Positions 43,462 through 52,729 of a stretch of DNA of 64,000 nt are shown in pieces. The stretch is taken from contig JAFKEW010000041.1 of assembly GCA_017308375.1 (NCBI GenBank), positions 1 through 64,000 of the forward strand. The letters are read 5' to 3'. A program made the translations under genes and the position numbers. Source of the stretch: Alphaproteobacteria bacterium (GTDB taxonomy: Bacteria > Pseudomonadota > Alphaproteobacteria > Micropepsales > Micropepsaceae). The number at the start of each line of letters is the position of its first letter. The first letter of the stretch is position 1. The notes beneath the pieces were generated by a model, which saw nothing but the letters and a program-made list of their open reading frames with translations, searched no databases and was not told the DNA's origin.

Positions 43462-43569
43462 AACGACCTCCTCATTGTGTTGCTCGGCTTCAGACGCCTC
43501 AAGAACATTACTAATATCGTAATAAGATGTAGTAAGTTTGCCGAAAGCTCCCGAAATCCGTTCTTTGCT

Positions 43570-44055
43570 TCAATCTGCCGTTTTCGGCACGAAGATGTTG
43601 CCGCACGCACCGCAGATCCAGCTTTTGGACCAATGTTCGTGGCGCGCGCGATAGTCGGGAAGGCGCAGGAACGCGAAGACGGCCCACACCGCGCACAACA
43701 AAATCGCGGCGAATGCGGCAATGCCGATCCAGGGCGGAAAGGGTATCACGCTGTCGAGAAGGCTGAGCACGATCAAGGCGCCAATCGCGGCCGAGATCCC
43801 TTTGAGCGGCGGCCAGATCGGATTGCTGGGTGGGCTTGCGCGTCCGGCAAAGGCGGTGCGATGGACCGAGTTGTGGGTCATTCGCGTGCTGTGCTGAGCC
43901 GAGACCATGGCCGAACCCACGGTCGCGCCCGTACCCATAACATTGCCTTGCGAAAAGGTTGAGCCTTCGCTTGTCGACTTGGTGTGCACGGTCCCCTGAT
44001 CGTAGGCGATGGGGCACGACACCACGTTTTGCGATTCGCAACTGGGACATTGCAT
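43570..44055 (-). CDS. Zinc-ribbon membrane protein of unknown function
   Basis: A 161-residue protein whose N-terminus MQCPSCESQNVVSCP and C-terminus WSKSWICGACGNIFVP each carry a CxxC pair, so the two ends could together form zinc ribbons. Between them are a Ser/Thr/Gly-rich stretch and two transmembrane helices (AAIGALIVLSLLDSVIPFPPWIGIAAFAAILLCAVWAVFAF region). The ATG at 44055 has GTAGGAG upstream. A longer frame exists upstream of this ATG but overlaps the next gene. It is followed in the opposite direction by nothing recognisable; the lipoprotein gene upstream ends 13 bp before it, suggesting one transcript. Confidence 0.72.
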   Translation of the reverse strand: MQCPSCESQNVVSCPIAYDQGTVHTKSTSEGSTFSQGNVMGTGATVGSAMVSAQHSTRMTHNSVHRTAFAGRASPPSNPIWPPLKGISAAIGALIVLSLLDSVIPFPPWIGIAAFAAILLCAVWAVFAFLRLPDYRARHEHWSKSWICGACGNIFVPKTAD

Positions 44056-44068
44056 GGCGGTCGCGCTC

Positions 44069-46153
44069 CTACTGCAGATTCGTAATCGCGTGATCGACGA
44101 TATAGGCCAGCCGGTCGCCCGAAACATTGTTCTGCGCCAGCATGAGAACCTTCGTGAGATCTTCCTTCGACAACTTCTTGTCGAAGGCGGCGAGCAGGGG
44201 CTTTTGATCTCTGTTCTGCGCTTTCTGGTAGAGTTCTATGCCGAGGTCGGTATAGCCCAGGCTGAACGCCTGCTTTGCTGCGTTTTGTGCGAACTGATTG
44301 TCGGTATAGCGGCTCATGTAATAGCCGTCGCCATGGGTCTCCCCGCCCGCGGCATCGATCTTCTGGCCGATTGCGAAGATATCGCGAATAAGCGGTTCGG
44401 CCTTGTCTCTGTCGCCGGAGACCGATTTCGCGGCGAGCAGCTTGTAATCCAGCGCGAGCTTGCCCTTGTCCGTGCTGGCCATGTTGTGCGCTTCGGCGTA
44501 AGATTTAGCGCCATCGACATCGCCGGCAGCCACCATGCCGTCCACCACCCAACCGTAGAAATCGGATTTTTGTCTTGGATCGCCGGACCACGCCTTGATC
44601 AGCGTTTCGACATCGTTGTGCTTGCCCGCCTTGGACATGGCCGGAATCAGATCCGAATAGCAATGCCACAAATCGCGTTGAGCGCCGATCGTGTTGGCGA
44701 GGGTGAGCGCATCTTGCGCGTTTTTCGTGCGCCCGGTCTCGACCATGAGAAGATGGCCATAAGTATCGGTGAACAGACCCGCCGTCTTCACGTAATTGGC
44801 CGCGTCGGTCAGATGGCCCTGCGCGATTGCAATCAGCGCCGCATCTTGCGCAAAGCTGCGATAATCGCCGCCCGCATCGACGCGGCCCAGAAGACGCGTG
44901 CGCAGGTCCACACCCTTCTTGATCGCGGCTGCGGCCTTTGCCGGATCGCCCAGCTTCTGATGGGCCAGCGCGAGAATGCCGTAATCGCAATCGAGGCCGA
45001 TCGTGCCGACGGCCTGAGCAGTTGGCCGCACCATCGTTGGGGCGAGCTTGTCGATCGCGGCTTCGAGCGCTGCGGCCGACGCCGCCGCGCCGGCTTTGGC
45101 TTGCGCGTCCGCGGGCGCGAAATAGTCCTGGATATCGGCCACGCCGCTCAGCAGCACCGGCGCCGCCGTCAGGCTATCTTCGGTCAAACCCAGCCGGGCG
45201 CCCAGCATCTGGGACGCCTTGTGCAAGGCGATGGCCGTGGCAATCGGATCGCCCGTGGCGCCGGCAATGTCCACGCCCTTGGCGGCATCGCCGCTCAGGA
45301 TCACGGCCGAGGCGAGTTTGTCCTTTGAAGTGGGGTCCAGTTGATAGTGCATCGCGCCCGTGAATTCATCGTATTTGGCCAGCGCCGCCTTGATATTGCC
45401 CATTTGCGCATAAGCGAGCGAAAGCGACTGCACCGCGCCTGCCTTGTCGTTGGCGGCCAGCCCCGGCGCGTTCGCTTCCTTTTCAACCTCCGCTGCGACT
45501 TGCGGCCAGGCTGCGCGCAGGTCGGGCGTGGCGAGAATGCTCATCATGTCGCCCAGGCGCTGGCCGCCGGTGGACGGATCGGCGGTCATATATTGTGCAA
45601 TCGCGGCTTTCACATCGTTTGGCCGGTGGCATTGCGCGGCGGCGAGCCCGATCTGGATCAGTTCCTTCGCATAGGCATCGCGGTTGACGCGGAAATCGGC
45701 GAGCGATTTGTCGGCGGCGCCGAAGCCGCTTGCGCACACGATCTGTCCGGCAGCGGCAAGCGCGCCTTGTGGCGAAGCACCGGCCGCACCGCCATTGGGA
45801 TGGCTCGAAAACGGTTGCAGGCAAGCGACGGTGGGATCGGCATAACAGGCGGCCCGTGCGGCGATGGCATCGCGCGCCTGCTGCACCGCGGCGAGCGACA
45901 CGCCATCCACCGACTGACCCGAAGCAAGCGCGCCACCCGTCGGCGTCTTGGCGTCGTCCTTGATGACATCCTTCAGGTCTTCGACCATATCGTTATAGGC
46001 ATCGAGCTGGTCCTGCGGATCGAGATTTGTCTTGGCTTCCGCAATCGCCGCCTTGACCTTCTGGACCGTGCTGCTCGCATCTTCCTGCGGGTCGCTACAA
46101 CCCGACAACAGCAGCGCGCCGGTGAGCGCAAATATCATCATACGCGTGTTCAT
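44069..46153 (-). CDS. Large lipoprotein with helical repeats
   Basis: A 694-residue protein with a lipoprotein signal peptide (lipobox LLSGC, Cys19) followed by Ala-rich helical sequence reading as TPR/SEL1-like repeats (for example AYAQMGNIKAALAKYDEF, LALAHQKLGDPAKAAAAIKKG, YTDLGIELYQKAQ). It would be anchored to the inner or outer membrane, probably facing the periplasm. Several Cys residues are scattered. No enzyme motif is visible. It is upstream of, and co-directional with, the zinc-ribbon gene, and downstream of two small lipoprotein genes, with gaps of 13 bp and 42 bp, so the four may form one operon divergent from the winged-helix kinase gene. Confidence 0.82.
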   Translation of the reverse strand: MNTRMMIFALTGALLLSGCSDPQEDASSTVQKVKAAIAEAKTNLDPQDQLDAYNDMVEDLKDVIKDDAKTPTGGALASGQSVDGVSLAAVQQARDAIAARAACYADPTVACLQPFSSHPNGGAAGASPQGALAAAGQIVCASGFGAADKSLADFRVNRDAYAKELIQIGLAAAQCHRPNDVKAAIAQYMTADPSTGGQRLGDMMSILATPDLRAAWPQVAAEVEKEANAPGLAANDKAGAVQSLSLAYAQMGNIKAALAKYDEFTGAMHYQLDPTSKDKLASAVILSGDAAKGVDIAGATGDPIATAIALHKASQMLGARLGLTEDSLTAAPVLLSGVADIQDYFAPADAQAKAGAAASAAALEAAIDKLAPTMVRPTAQAVGTIGLDCDYGILALAHQKLGDPAKAAAAIKKGVDLRTRLLGRVDAGGDYRSFAQDAALIAIAQGHLTDAANYVKTAGLFTDTYGHLLMVETGRTKNAQDALTLANTIGAQRDLWHCYSDLIPAMSKAGKHNDVETLIKAWSGDPRQKSDFYGWVVDGMVAAGDVDGAKSYAEAHNMASTDKGKLALDYKLLAAKSVSGDRDKAEPLIRDIFAIGQKIDAAGGETHGDGYYMSRYTDNQFAQNAAKQAFSLGYTDLGIELYQKAQNRDQKPLLAAFDKKLSKEDLTKVLMLAQNNVSGDRLAYIVDHAITNLQ

Positions 46154-46195
46154 GGCTTTCGCTCTTTCTGCCGAATGGACCTGTTTTGAGATGGC

Positions 46196-46516
46196 TTATT
46201 GCTCGCAGGCCGCGCCCGTGATCATGCCGCCGGTAAGGCAGCCATTGTCATCGATCGTCAGCGTCATGCCGCGGCCGGCGGGATCGAAAATATTGATTTC
46301 CTTCCCGTCCACCTTATAGGTGCCCTGGCTGACGATTCCGGCGAGCAGGCCGCCAAACTTGACCGTTACCTTGCCGCCGCCGTCGAAGATGAACTGCATC
46401 CCGTTTTTGCCAAGATCGCCATAGGTCCCCGACGGCCCCGATCCGCCACAGCCGGCGAGCGTCAGCGCAAATGCGGCCGCTATAATGAGGCCTGCCGTTT
46501 TGCCGAATGTTGTCAC
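46196..46516 (-). CDS. Small lipoprotein, copy A
   Basis: A 106-residue lipoprotein starting at GTG 46516, supported by AGGAG seven bases upstream. The signal peptide ends in the lipobox LTLAGC. The mature part is a small beta domain: SGTYGDLGKNGMQFIFDGGG, GTYKVDGKEINIFD and the C-terminal IDDNGCLTGGMITGAACEQ with two Cys. It shares the layout and the D-D-x-G-C-L-x-G-G ending with the neighbouring lipoprotein 46558-46845. No function is known. Confidence 0.8.
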   Translation of the reverse strand: MTTFGKTAGLIIAAAFALTLAGCGGSGPSGTYGDLGKNGMQFIFDGGGKVTVKFGGLLAGIVSQGTYKVDGKEINIFDPAGRGMTLTIDDNGCLTGGMITGAACEQ

Positions 46517-46557
46517 GTTCGTTCTCCTGTTCGAATCTGCGATTGCGTTTGTCTGCG

Positions 46558-46845
46558 CTAAGCGTGGCAATAGGTGCCGACCAGGCGGCCGCCATCGAGG
46601 CAGCCCTTGTCGTCGATCTCGAAAACCTGGTTTTGCCCATTCAACGAAATGACGACCCGTTTGCCGTCCACTTCGTATTTGCCTTCCCGGATCGTGCCGA
46701 AGATGCTGACATCAGCTTTGCCGCCAGAAAGGAATTCGATCTTCTCGAAAATTGCGTTGCCGGTGCCTTTGTAGACACCGCTGAGGCGGGGGCTACAGGC
46801 CGTCAAGGCCAGTGTTGCCATTGCAATCACTATGGGCCGCTTCAT
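46558..46845 (-). CDS. Small lipoprotein, copy B
   Basis: A 95-residue lipoprotein with signal peptide MKRPIVIAMATLALTAC. The mature part SGVYKGTGNAIFEKIEFLSGG, GKYEVDGKRVVISLNG and IDDKGCLDGGRLVGTYCHA is paralogous to the next gene (46196-46516). The ATG 46845 has GGGGAG about seven bases upstream; an in-frame ATG at 46851 overlaps that site. It is the first gene of the leftward lipoprotein operon, 118 bp from the start of the divergent winged-helix kinase gene. Confidence 0.8.
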   Translation of the reverse strand: MKRPIVIAMATLALTACSPRLSGVYKGTGNAIFEKIEFLSGGKADVSIFGTIREGKYEVDGKRVVISLNGQNQVFEIDDKGCLDGGRLVGTYCHA

Positions 46846-46963
46846 CCTCATCTCCCCTCGCGAGGGGCCCTGCACGGCTTCCCTTTGCGCACGCCGAGGA
46901 GGACACTGACGCGATTGGAAGTCCTGACGATTGGCTTAAGAAATTCTCAAGGAATTTAACGGT

Positions 46964-49723
46964 TTGAATTCGCTGGAAAATCAGAAAGGTGACACGGGCC
47001 GGCGGGAACGGCGGCTGTGGCGCTTCGCTGGAAATACCTTCGATGAAGGGCAGTGGGCGCTGCATGTTTCGGGGGCGCCCGTGGCGCTGGAAAGCAAGCC
47101 GCTCGAGATTCTGCTCGAACTCCTGCGCCATGCCGGTGAGGCCGTTACCAAGGACGAATTGCTCGAGGCCGTTTGGCCTGGCGTAACTGTCGTGGACGGT
47201 TCGCTGGCAACCGCCGTTTCAAAGCTGCGCAAAGCGCTGGGCGATGAGGTGCAGAACCTGATCGTTACCATTCCCCGCATCGGCTACCGGCTTGATGCCG
47301 GCGTCTCAGTCATCGGCACGGATGCGTCGCGGCCCCGGCCACTGGGTCTGTCGGCGGGAGATAGCGTTCCCCGCCGGGATCAGTGGCAGCTGATCCGCCG
47401 GCTCGGCGCCGGCCAGATGAGTGATGTGTGGCTGGCCGTGCATCGCAAGACCGGCGAGCGCCGGGTGTTCAAATTCGCCGAAGACGCCGCCGGTCTCGGC
47501 CGCCTCAAGCGCGAGGTGACCCTTTCACGGCTGCTTCAGCAGAATTTGGGAACGCGGCCAGACCTGGCGCGCGTGCTGGAATGGAATTTTGAATCGTCGC
47601 CCTTTTATCTCGAAAGTGAATATGGCGGCCCTGATCTCGAATCGTGGGCTGAAGAACAGGGCGGCCTGGGGACGGTTCCGCTTGCCGTGCGTGTAGCGCT
47701 GACTGCGCAGATGGCCCACGCCGTGGCTGCCGCGCACGCGGTCGGCGTGCTGCACAAGGATCTGAAGCCCGCGAATGTGCTGGTGGCCGGAAAGGATGGT
47801 GACTGGCAGATTCGCATTGCCGATTTCGGTAGCGGGTGGGTTCTGGACACCACACGGCTGGAGGCATTGCGCATTACCAGTCTTGCGTCCACGCAAGAGA
47901 CTGGTTTGCCATCCGAATCGCGGACTGGAACGCCACTTTATCTTGCCCCCGAAATCCTTGGCGGCCATTTGCCCACAGTCGCAGCCGATATCTACGCGCT
48001 GGGTATCATTCTCTATCAGATGATAGCGGGTGATTTGCGCAAACCGCTGACAGCCGGGTGGGAAAGCGAGATCGCCGATCCCCTGCTGCGCAAAGACATT
48101 GCGTTGGCCGCGGCCGGCGATCCCGGACGCCGATTGGACAGTGCGGCAGAACTTGCGGCCCGGTTGGACTCGCTGGAAGTTCGCCGTATTGCCCGCCTGA
48201 AGGCACAATCTGCCGAAGTACGCGCCCGCGAAATCGAACGTGCTGTAGAGCGTACCCGCGCGCGCAGACCATGGGTGATCGCCGCGGCCTTTGCGCTTGT
48301 TCTCGGCATCGGCGCGAGCCTGGCACTCTATTTCGAGGCGGCACACGAACGCGATGTCGCACTGCGCCAGACGGAAATCGCGCAATCCGTCAATCAATTC
48401 CTGTCGTTCGATTTCCTCACACGCACCAATCCCTACCGCAGCGGTAAATCGGACGAGACATTGCTCGACGCGGTGAAACTTGCCGCCCCCGACATCAGCC
48501 GCCGCTTCAGTCACGAGCCGCAGATCGCAGCCCGCCTCCATCAGGCACTCGCCCGCGCGCTGGACAAACGCAGCGATTGGCCCGACGCACGCCGCCAATA
48601 TGATCGGGCTGCTGCCCTTTACGCCAGGGCGGAGGGGGCGAATTCGCCGGATACCATCATTCTGTGGCTGCAACGCGCGATGATGGAGGCACGTTGTTTT
48701 GAAGGTGGATCGCTGGCACGCGCCAAACGCATCGTTGCAGAACAGGAAACCCACATTGCAAAAATGCGGAAGCCGGACGGCAAGGTTGCGATCTGGCTGG
48801 CATCTGCAAAAGGCATGGTCGCACTGATTGGAAACAATCTGGATGCCGCCACCGGGCATTTCCGTACTGCGATCGAGGCGGCGAAATCCGTGCCAACCTT
48901 CGATACCGCAGCGCGCCTCGATCTCACACAACGTCTGGCCTTCACGTTGTTCCGCGCCGGCAAGAGCAAGGAGGCGGAAACCCTGTTCCGTGCCCTGATC
49001 CCCGGCTATGCGGATGCTGAGGGCCCCGATAGTGCAGCGGTGCTGCAGACGCGGCTAAACCTCACGCAAACCCTGATGCAGCAAGGCAAACACGTACAGG
49101 TCATTATGGAAGCCAATGCGCTCTATCCCCGTCTGGTCGCCACGCTGGGGCCGGACCACGAAATGACGATGCAACTGCTTGCCACGCGCGCGCAATCCGA
49201 AAGCTCGATTGAACATTTCGGCGATGCCATCAAAGACGACCTCATGCTCTACAATCTGGCGCTCGGCAAACAGGGGCCGGCCTCGTTCTTCGCCATTGCC
49301 TCCCTATCCGATGCCGCTACGGCCCAATGCCGCTCGGGACACATAGCGGACGGACTTCGCAATGTGCAGCGCGCCTACACCGTTTCTCAGAAGGCCTTTG
49401 GCGACAATGCCGCGCTGACACAAGGCACAGCTTTTACCTGGGCCGACTGCCTGATTCATGCGGCGCGCTATGATGAGGCGGAGAAGCACCTCGCAGGTAT
49501 CGATCCGCATAAGGTCGCCCGGCTTGCCGCGGATGCTTATTGGGGCGCCAATCTGAACCTCGCACGCGCGCAGATCGCTTATACGCAGAAAGATTACGTA
49601 CGAATGCGTAAGGAGCTGGCACAGGCCGCGCCCGCATTCGCGCGCCCCGCCGCCGAAAACTATCAGAAACGGATTTACGCCAGGCTTGTCGCAGAGGCTG
49701 GCACCATGAGTGCCGCGCGTTAA
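46964..49723 (+). CDS. Winged-helix DNA-binding / Ser-Thr kinase / TM / TPR fusion protein
   Basis: A 919-residue fusion. Residues about 20-112 form an OmpR/PhoB-type winged helix (PLEILLELLRHAGEAVTKDELL, WPGVTVVDGSLATAVSKLRKAL, IPRIGYRL). A Hanks-type kinase follows (about 141-400): glycine loop LGAGQMSDVW, Lys170, Glu184, catalytic loop HKDLKPANVL with Asp266, DFG at 287-289 and an APE motif at 328-330. One transmembrane helix is at about 436-457, and the remaining 460 residues read as TPR-like repeats, probably periplasmic. The start is TTG with AAGGA ten bases upstream; no ATG is available before the kinase. The protein could bind DNA, phosphorylate targets and sense the periplasm at once. 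The divergent lipoprotein operon is the likely target. Confidence 0.9.
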   Translation: MNSLENQKGDTGRRERRLWRFAGNTFDEGQWALHVSGAPVALESKPLEILLELLRHAGEAVTKDELLEAVWPGVTVVDGSLATAVSKLRKALGDEVQNLIVTIPRIGYRLDAGVSVIGTDASRPRPLGLSAGDSVPRRDQWQLIRRLGAGQMSDVWLAVHRKTGERRVFKFAEDAAGLGRLKREVTLSRLLQQNLGTRPDLARVLEWNFESSPFYLESEYGGPDLESWAEEQGGLGTVPLAVRVALTAQMAHAVAAAHAVGVLHKDLKPANVLVAGKDGDWQIRIADFGSGWVLDTTRLEALRITSLASTQETGLPSESRTGTPLYLAPEILGGHLPTVAADIYALGIILYQMIAGDLRKPLTAGWESEIADPLLRKDIALAAAGDPGRRLDSAAELAARLDSLEVRRIARLKAQSAEVRAREIERAVERTRARRPWVIAAAFALVLGIGASLALYFEAAHERDVALRQTEIAQSVNQFLSFDFLTRTNPYRSGKSDETLLDAVKLAAPDISRRFSHEPQIAARLHQALARALDKRSDWPDARRQYDRAAALYARAEGANSPDTIILWLQRAMMEARCFEGGSLARAKRIVAEQETHIAKMRKPDGKVAIWLASAKGMVALIGNNLDAATGHFRTAIEAAKSVPTFDTAARLDLTQRLAFTLFRAGKSKEAETLFRALIPGYADAEGPDSAAVLQTRLNLTQTLMQQGKHVQVIMEANALYPRLVATLGPDHEMTMQLLATRAQSESSIEHFGDAIKDDLMLYNLALGKQGPASFFAIASLSDAATAQCRSGHIADGLRNVQRAYTVSQKAFGDNAALTQGTAFTWADCLIHAARYDEAEKHLAGIDPHKVARLAADAYWGANLNLARAQIAYTQKDYVRMRKELAQAAPAFARPAAENYQKRIYARLVAEAGTMSAAR

Positions 49724-49950
49724 GTCTGTTGACGTCGGTGGGCTGTCCGGGCAATCGCTTTGTCTTCACCGTGAAGCAGGGCGGGCAGTTGCGTGCCGTT
49801 CAACTCCGGCTCGCGAGGCAGGTCTGGGTTCGGGGTTGAATTCCAACGGTGTTGTGGTGGCTGCGTGATTTCGGCTCTGCCTCTTAAAGTTCTGCCACCT
49901 TCCTGCCGCAGGCCCGTGCTTCCCTGCGGGGCTGGTTTTCTGGAATCGTG

Positions 49951-50706
49951 ATGCGCAGAATAGGCGGCCCCCCCATGGGCCTCAAAACAGCGGAAGCAGG
50001 TTCGCGTCACGCTGGTGCGGCAGGTCAGGCACCGAGCGGGCTGCGCGTCCGTTTTTTAAGCGGGTCGATTGCTGTTGCTGTGCACCTGATGCTGTTCGCC
50101 ATACTGTTCTGGCAGCCGCATGTTGCCCCACGCCCGCGCGTTGAGTCTGCGGCGATAATGGTCAGTCTGATAGAAACGCCCAGGCCGCCAGGTTCGCGCA
50201 ATGCGATGGAACCGGAGAACATCGGTGGCTTCAGCGCGGCCCGGTTGACCGCGCCGCATTTGGCCCCGCCTGTATTCACGGTGGCCGCTGATACCCCCGA
50301 CACTTCGGACCTTTTGAACGAATCCCAACTCGCAGGGGCCGCCAGCGCGGGCGAGGGTAGGGCAGGTGGAAGCGGTTGCGACACCGCACGGCTTATACAG
50401 CAGGCCCTACGGCGTGACAGGTTGGTGCACACGGCGGTGGCGGATGCCAACCGCGTGGGCAAGGCCATCCTGCTGTGGAATGGCGACTGGGTGCAGTCAG
50501 GTGGGCAGGAGGGCAGGGGCTTGTCGGCAGTGCGCGAGGCGATCATGTGGGAAGTGGCCTTTGCGCCGGAGGCCTGCCGCAACAAGCGGGAGCATGGATT
50601 GATATTGTTGTCCCTTGCGGATGGCCGCACGCGCTTCGCACTTGGTGCGGCTGACTGGCGCTGGTCGGATCTTTTGGGTGTTTCTAAGTCTTCGTCAGCC
50701 CGCTAA
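49951..50706 (+). CDS. Membrane-anchored protein of unknown function (TonB-like N-terminus)
   Basis: A 251-residue protein with one transmembrane helix near the N-terminus (VAVHLMLFAILFW), preceded by a positively charged segment, then a periplasmic Pro/Ala-rich stretch and a C-terminal domain with CDTARLIQQALRRDRLV, AILLWNGDWVQSGG, LSAVREAIMWEVAFAPEAC and LILLSLADGRTRFALGAADWRW. The layout recalls TonB-like proteins, but no TonB C-terminal YP motif is seen; the C-terminal part may be a DUF for which I know no function. The start is ATG 49951 (GTG at 49948 or ATG 49975 are possible). It stands between the kinase fusion and an OmpA-family gene. Confidence 0.75.
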   Translation: MRRIGGPPMGLKTAEAGSRHAGAAGQAPSGLRVRFLSGSIAVAVHLMLFAILFWQPHVAPRPRVESAAIMVSLIETPRPPGSRNAMEPENIGGFSAARLTAPHLAPPVFTVAADTPDTSDLLNESQLAGAASAGEGRAGGSGCDTARLIQQALRRDRLVHTAVADANRVGKAILLWNGDWVQSGGQEGRGLSAVREAIMWEVAFAPEACRNKREHGLILLSLADGRTRFALGAADWRWSDLLGVSKSSSAR

Positions 50707-50776
50707 ATCGCAACCGGCGGAGCGGTGGCGCAACGGTCGAGGGGCCGGCCCGGTGATCGGGCGCGGCCCCAATTCC

Positions 50777-51340
50777 TCACGCCATCACAACCAATACGAC
50801 GCGGCGGTTCTGCGCGCGCCCGGAACGTGTTTTGTTGCTGGCCATCGGATCCTTCTCCCCGTAGGAGATGGTCGACATGCGATTCAACGCAACGCCATGC
50901 TGGTTCAGGAACAGGCGTACGGCCTCGGCCCGTTCTTCGCCCAGCCGTCGGTTGAGTGAATCCGGTCCGGCTGAATCGGTATGGCCCTGAATTTCCAGAT
51001 AGACGTTGCGATTGTCGTTCTTCAGCTTCTCCACGAAGGCCAACAGACGCTGTTGGGCTTCCCGCGAAAGCTTGGAGCTGTCCACCGGAAATTTTACGGA
51101 ATCATCCGAGAGGACCATGGAGTAAAGAAACTTGCCTTCGGCCAGCTTGCCGGCGGCCTTGGCACGATTGAGCGCATCCTGAGTTGTCTGATCGAGTTGG
51201 GTAAGATGGGCCTGTTGCTGTTCGACCTTGGCATCCACACTCCCCACGCGTTCGTTTACATAATCTTTGGTGGCGCAGCCGCCCAGACTGATGGCGGCAA
51301 TGGCCGTGGCTGCGAGGATCGCAGGTTTTATTCTCCGCAT
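50777..51340 (-). CDS. OmpA-family lipoprotein
   Basis: A 187-residue lipoprotein: signal peptide with lipobox SLGGC, a coiled-coil segment (about 25-60, containing VDAKVEQQQAHLTQLDQ), and a C-terminal OmpA peptidoglycan-binding domain with VYLEIQGHTDSAGPDSLNRRLGEERAEAVRLFL, STISYGEKDPMASNKT and NRRVVLVV. The Asp in HTDSAG and the Arg in NRRV are the residues that contact diaminopimelate in such domains. It tethers the envelope to peptidoglycan. ATG 51340 has AGGAGAAA upstream; an in-frame start at 51391 adds an unconserved tail. Confidence 0.92.
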   Translation of the reverse strand: MRRIKPAILAATAIAAISLGGCATKDYVNERVGSVDAKVEQQQAHLTQLDQTTQDALNRAKAAGKLAEGKFLYSMVLSDDSVKFPVDSSKLSREAQQRLLAFVEKLKNDNRNVYLEIQGHTDSAGPDSLNRRLGEERAEAVRLFLNQHGVALNRMSTISYGEKDPMASNKTRSGRAQNRRVVLVVMA

Positions 51341-51581
51341 TAATATTTTCTCCTGTCGCCCCCCTACGGCAACAATGACTAGCCTGCGCACACAGTGTGG
51401 CGGAAATGGGATGGCCCTCTACCTTCGGCCGGGGTCTCGATTGCGGCACAGCCGCGTGCAATGACCACGATGTGCCCTGCCGCTCTCCCTTAATCACAAG
51501 AAAAACCTGAAAACTTCCCGCCTGGAACCTGTCGTTCAGGCTCGGTCTCCACTTCCGATGGCGATAGATGATCCGGCTGGT

Positions 51582-52727
51582 TCAGGCTTCGAGCACATGC
51601 ACGTAGCAAACAGCGCCGACACCAACCATATGCGCCAGGCCGATCTTCGCGTTCGGCTGTTGGCGTGGGCCTGCTTCTCCGCGCAGCTGGCGTACAATCT
51701 CCGCGATCTGCCCGACACCGGTTGGCCCGATGGGATGGCCCATCGCGATCAGACCGCCTGACGGACTCACCGCGCATCGCCCGCCAATATCGAAAGCGCC
51801 CTCTTTCAGTTCGTGAATCGCGCGGCCGTCCGGGCAGAGCCCCATGGCTTCCACATACTCCACTTCTTCGACAGTGAACGCATCATGCAGCTCCACAATG
51901 TCGAGATCGGCAGGCGCGCGCCCTGCTTCGGCCAGCGCCAGCTTCGTTGTCTCCTCGGTCAGCATCGCGTCATAGCGGGTTGCGTTGTCATAGACGCGTT
52001 GGCTGCGGCCAACGGAGGCCGTCACACGCACCGCGCGTGCAGCGTCGATGCCAAGCGCGCGGACACCGTCTTCCGAAGCCACGATAACGGCCGCCGCGCC
52101 TTCACCAACCGGTGTGCATTGGAGAGATGTCAGCGTACCGGATATGCGCTTTCCACCAAGGATTTCGTCGAGCGTGCGCTCCTTCTGGTGCTGTGCGAAA
52201 GGATTTTTCGAACCGTTGCGATGATTTTTCACGGCAACCAGCGCAAAATCTTCCGCCTTCACACCGTATCGCGATGCGTATTGATCGCCGAGCAGCGCGA
52301 AATGCGTGAATGGTGCGATGGCATCGTCCGCCAGATTGCCGATCCCCGTCAGGGATTCCGCGCGCGCGATCGGCATGGGCTTGTCGACGCCCAATACCAG
52401 CGACACGTCGTTCAGGCCCGAGGCAATTTCGATGCAGGCGTGGCGGAAGGCCGTCGAACCGGAGGCTGAGGCGTTCTCGACATGCACGATGGGAATACCG
52501 CTTGCGCCGAGATGGCGCAGAATCGGCCGCCCGCATGCCATGGGCAACAAGGCGCGTCCGATATAGGCAGACTGGACCGTGGGCCATTCGATTTTCGCAT
52601 CGGCCAGTGCAGCCCGTACGGCCGCAAGCCCGAGGTCGATATAGGTGGTGTCGCTCATAAATTGATAGCGATGCATCCCGATGCCAACGACATAGACGGG
52701 ACGAAGCTCTTTCAACGTGCTGGTCAT
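51582..52727 (-). CDS. Thiolase-fold protein with Cys-to-Ser at the nucleophile; possible aldolase subunit
   Basis: A 381-residue protein of the SCP-x/lipid-transfer type thiolase superfamily. The motif that normally reads VENACASGS is VENASASGS here, so the acyl-accepting Cys is Ser87. The conserved GGLIAMGHPIGPTGVGQ and the C-terminal GAVCYVHVLE are present. Without the nucleophile a normal Claisen thiolysis is unlikely. Its gene begins next to that of a DUF35 protein, which recalls the steroid aldolases (Ltp2 with ChsH2, Sal1 with Sal2) where a thiolase-fold subunit and a DUF35 subunit perform retro-aldol cleavage of CoA thioesters. ATG 52727 has GGGAGG seven bases upstream. The aldolase role is inferred from the missing Cys and the partner. 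Confidence 0.87.
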   Translation of the reverse strand: MTSTLKELRPVYVVGIGMHRYQFMSDTTYIDLGLAAVRAALADAKIEWPTVQSAYIGRALLPMACGRPILRHLGASGIPIVHVENASASGSTAFRHACIEIASGLNDVSLVLGVDKPMPIARAESLTGIGNLADDAIAPFTHFALLGDQYASRYGVKAEDFALVAVKNHRNGSKNPFAQHQKERTLDEILGGKRISGTLTSLQCTPVGEGAAAVIVASEDGVRALGIDAARAVRVTASVGRSQRVYDNATRYDAMLTEETTKLALAEAGRAPADLDIVELHDAFTVEEVEYVEAMGLCPDGRAIHELKEGAFDIGGRCAVSPSGGLIAMGHPIGPTGVGQIAEIVRQLRGEAGPRQQPNAKIGLAHMVGVGAVCYVHVLEA

Positions 52728-52729
52728 GA

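Noticed and set aside
44009..45328. A 439-residue plus-strand frame
   Set aside because: Antisense to the large lipoprotein gene; no ribosome binding site or motif.
47525..48931. A 468-residue minus-strand frame
   Set aside because: Lies fully inside the kinase fusion gene, which has clear kinase motifs on the other strand.
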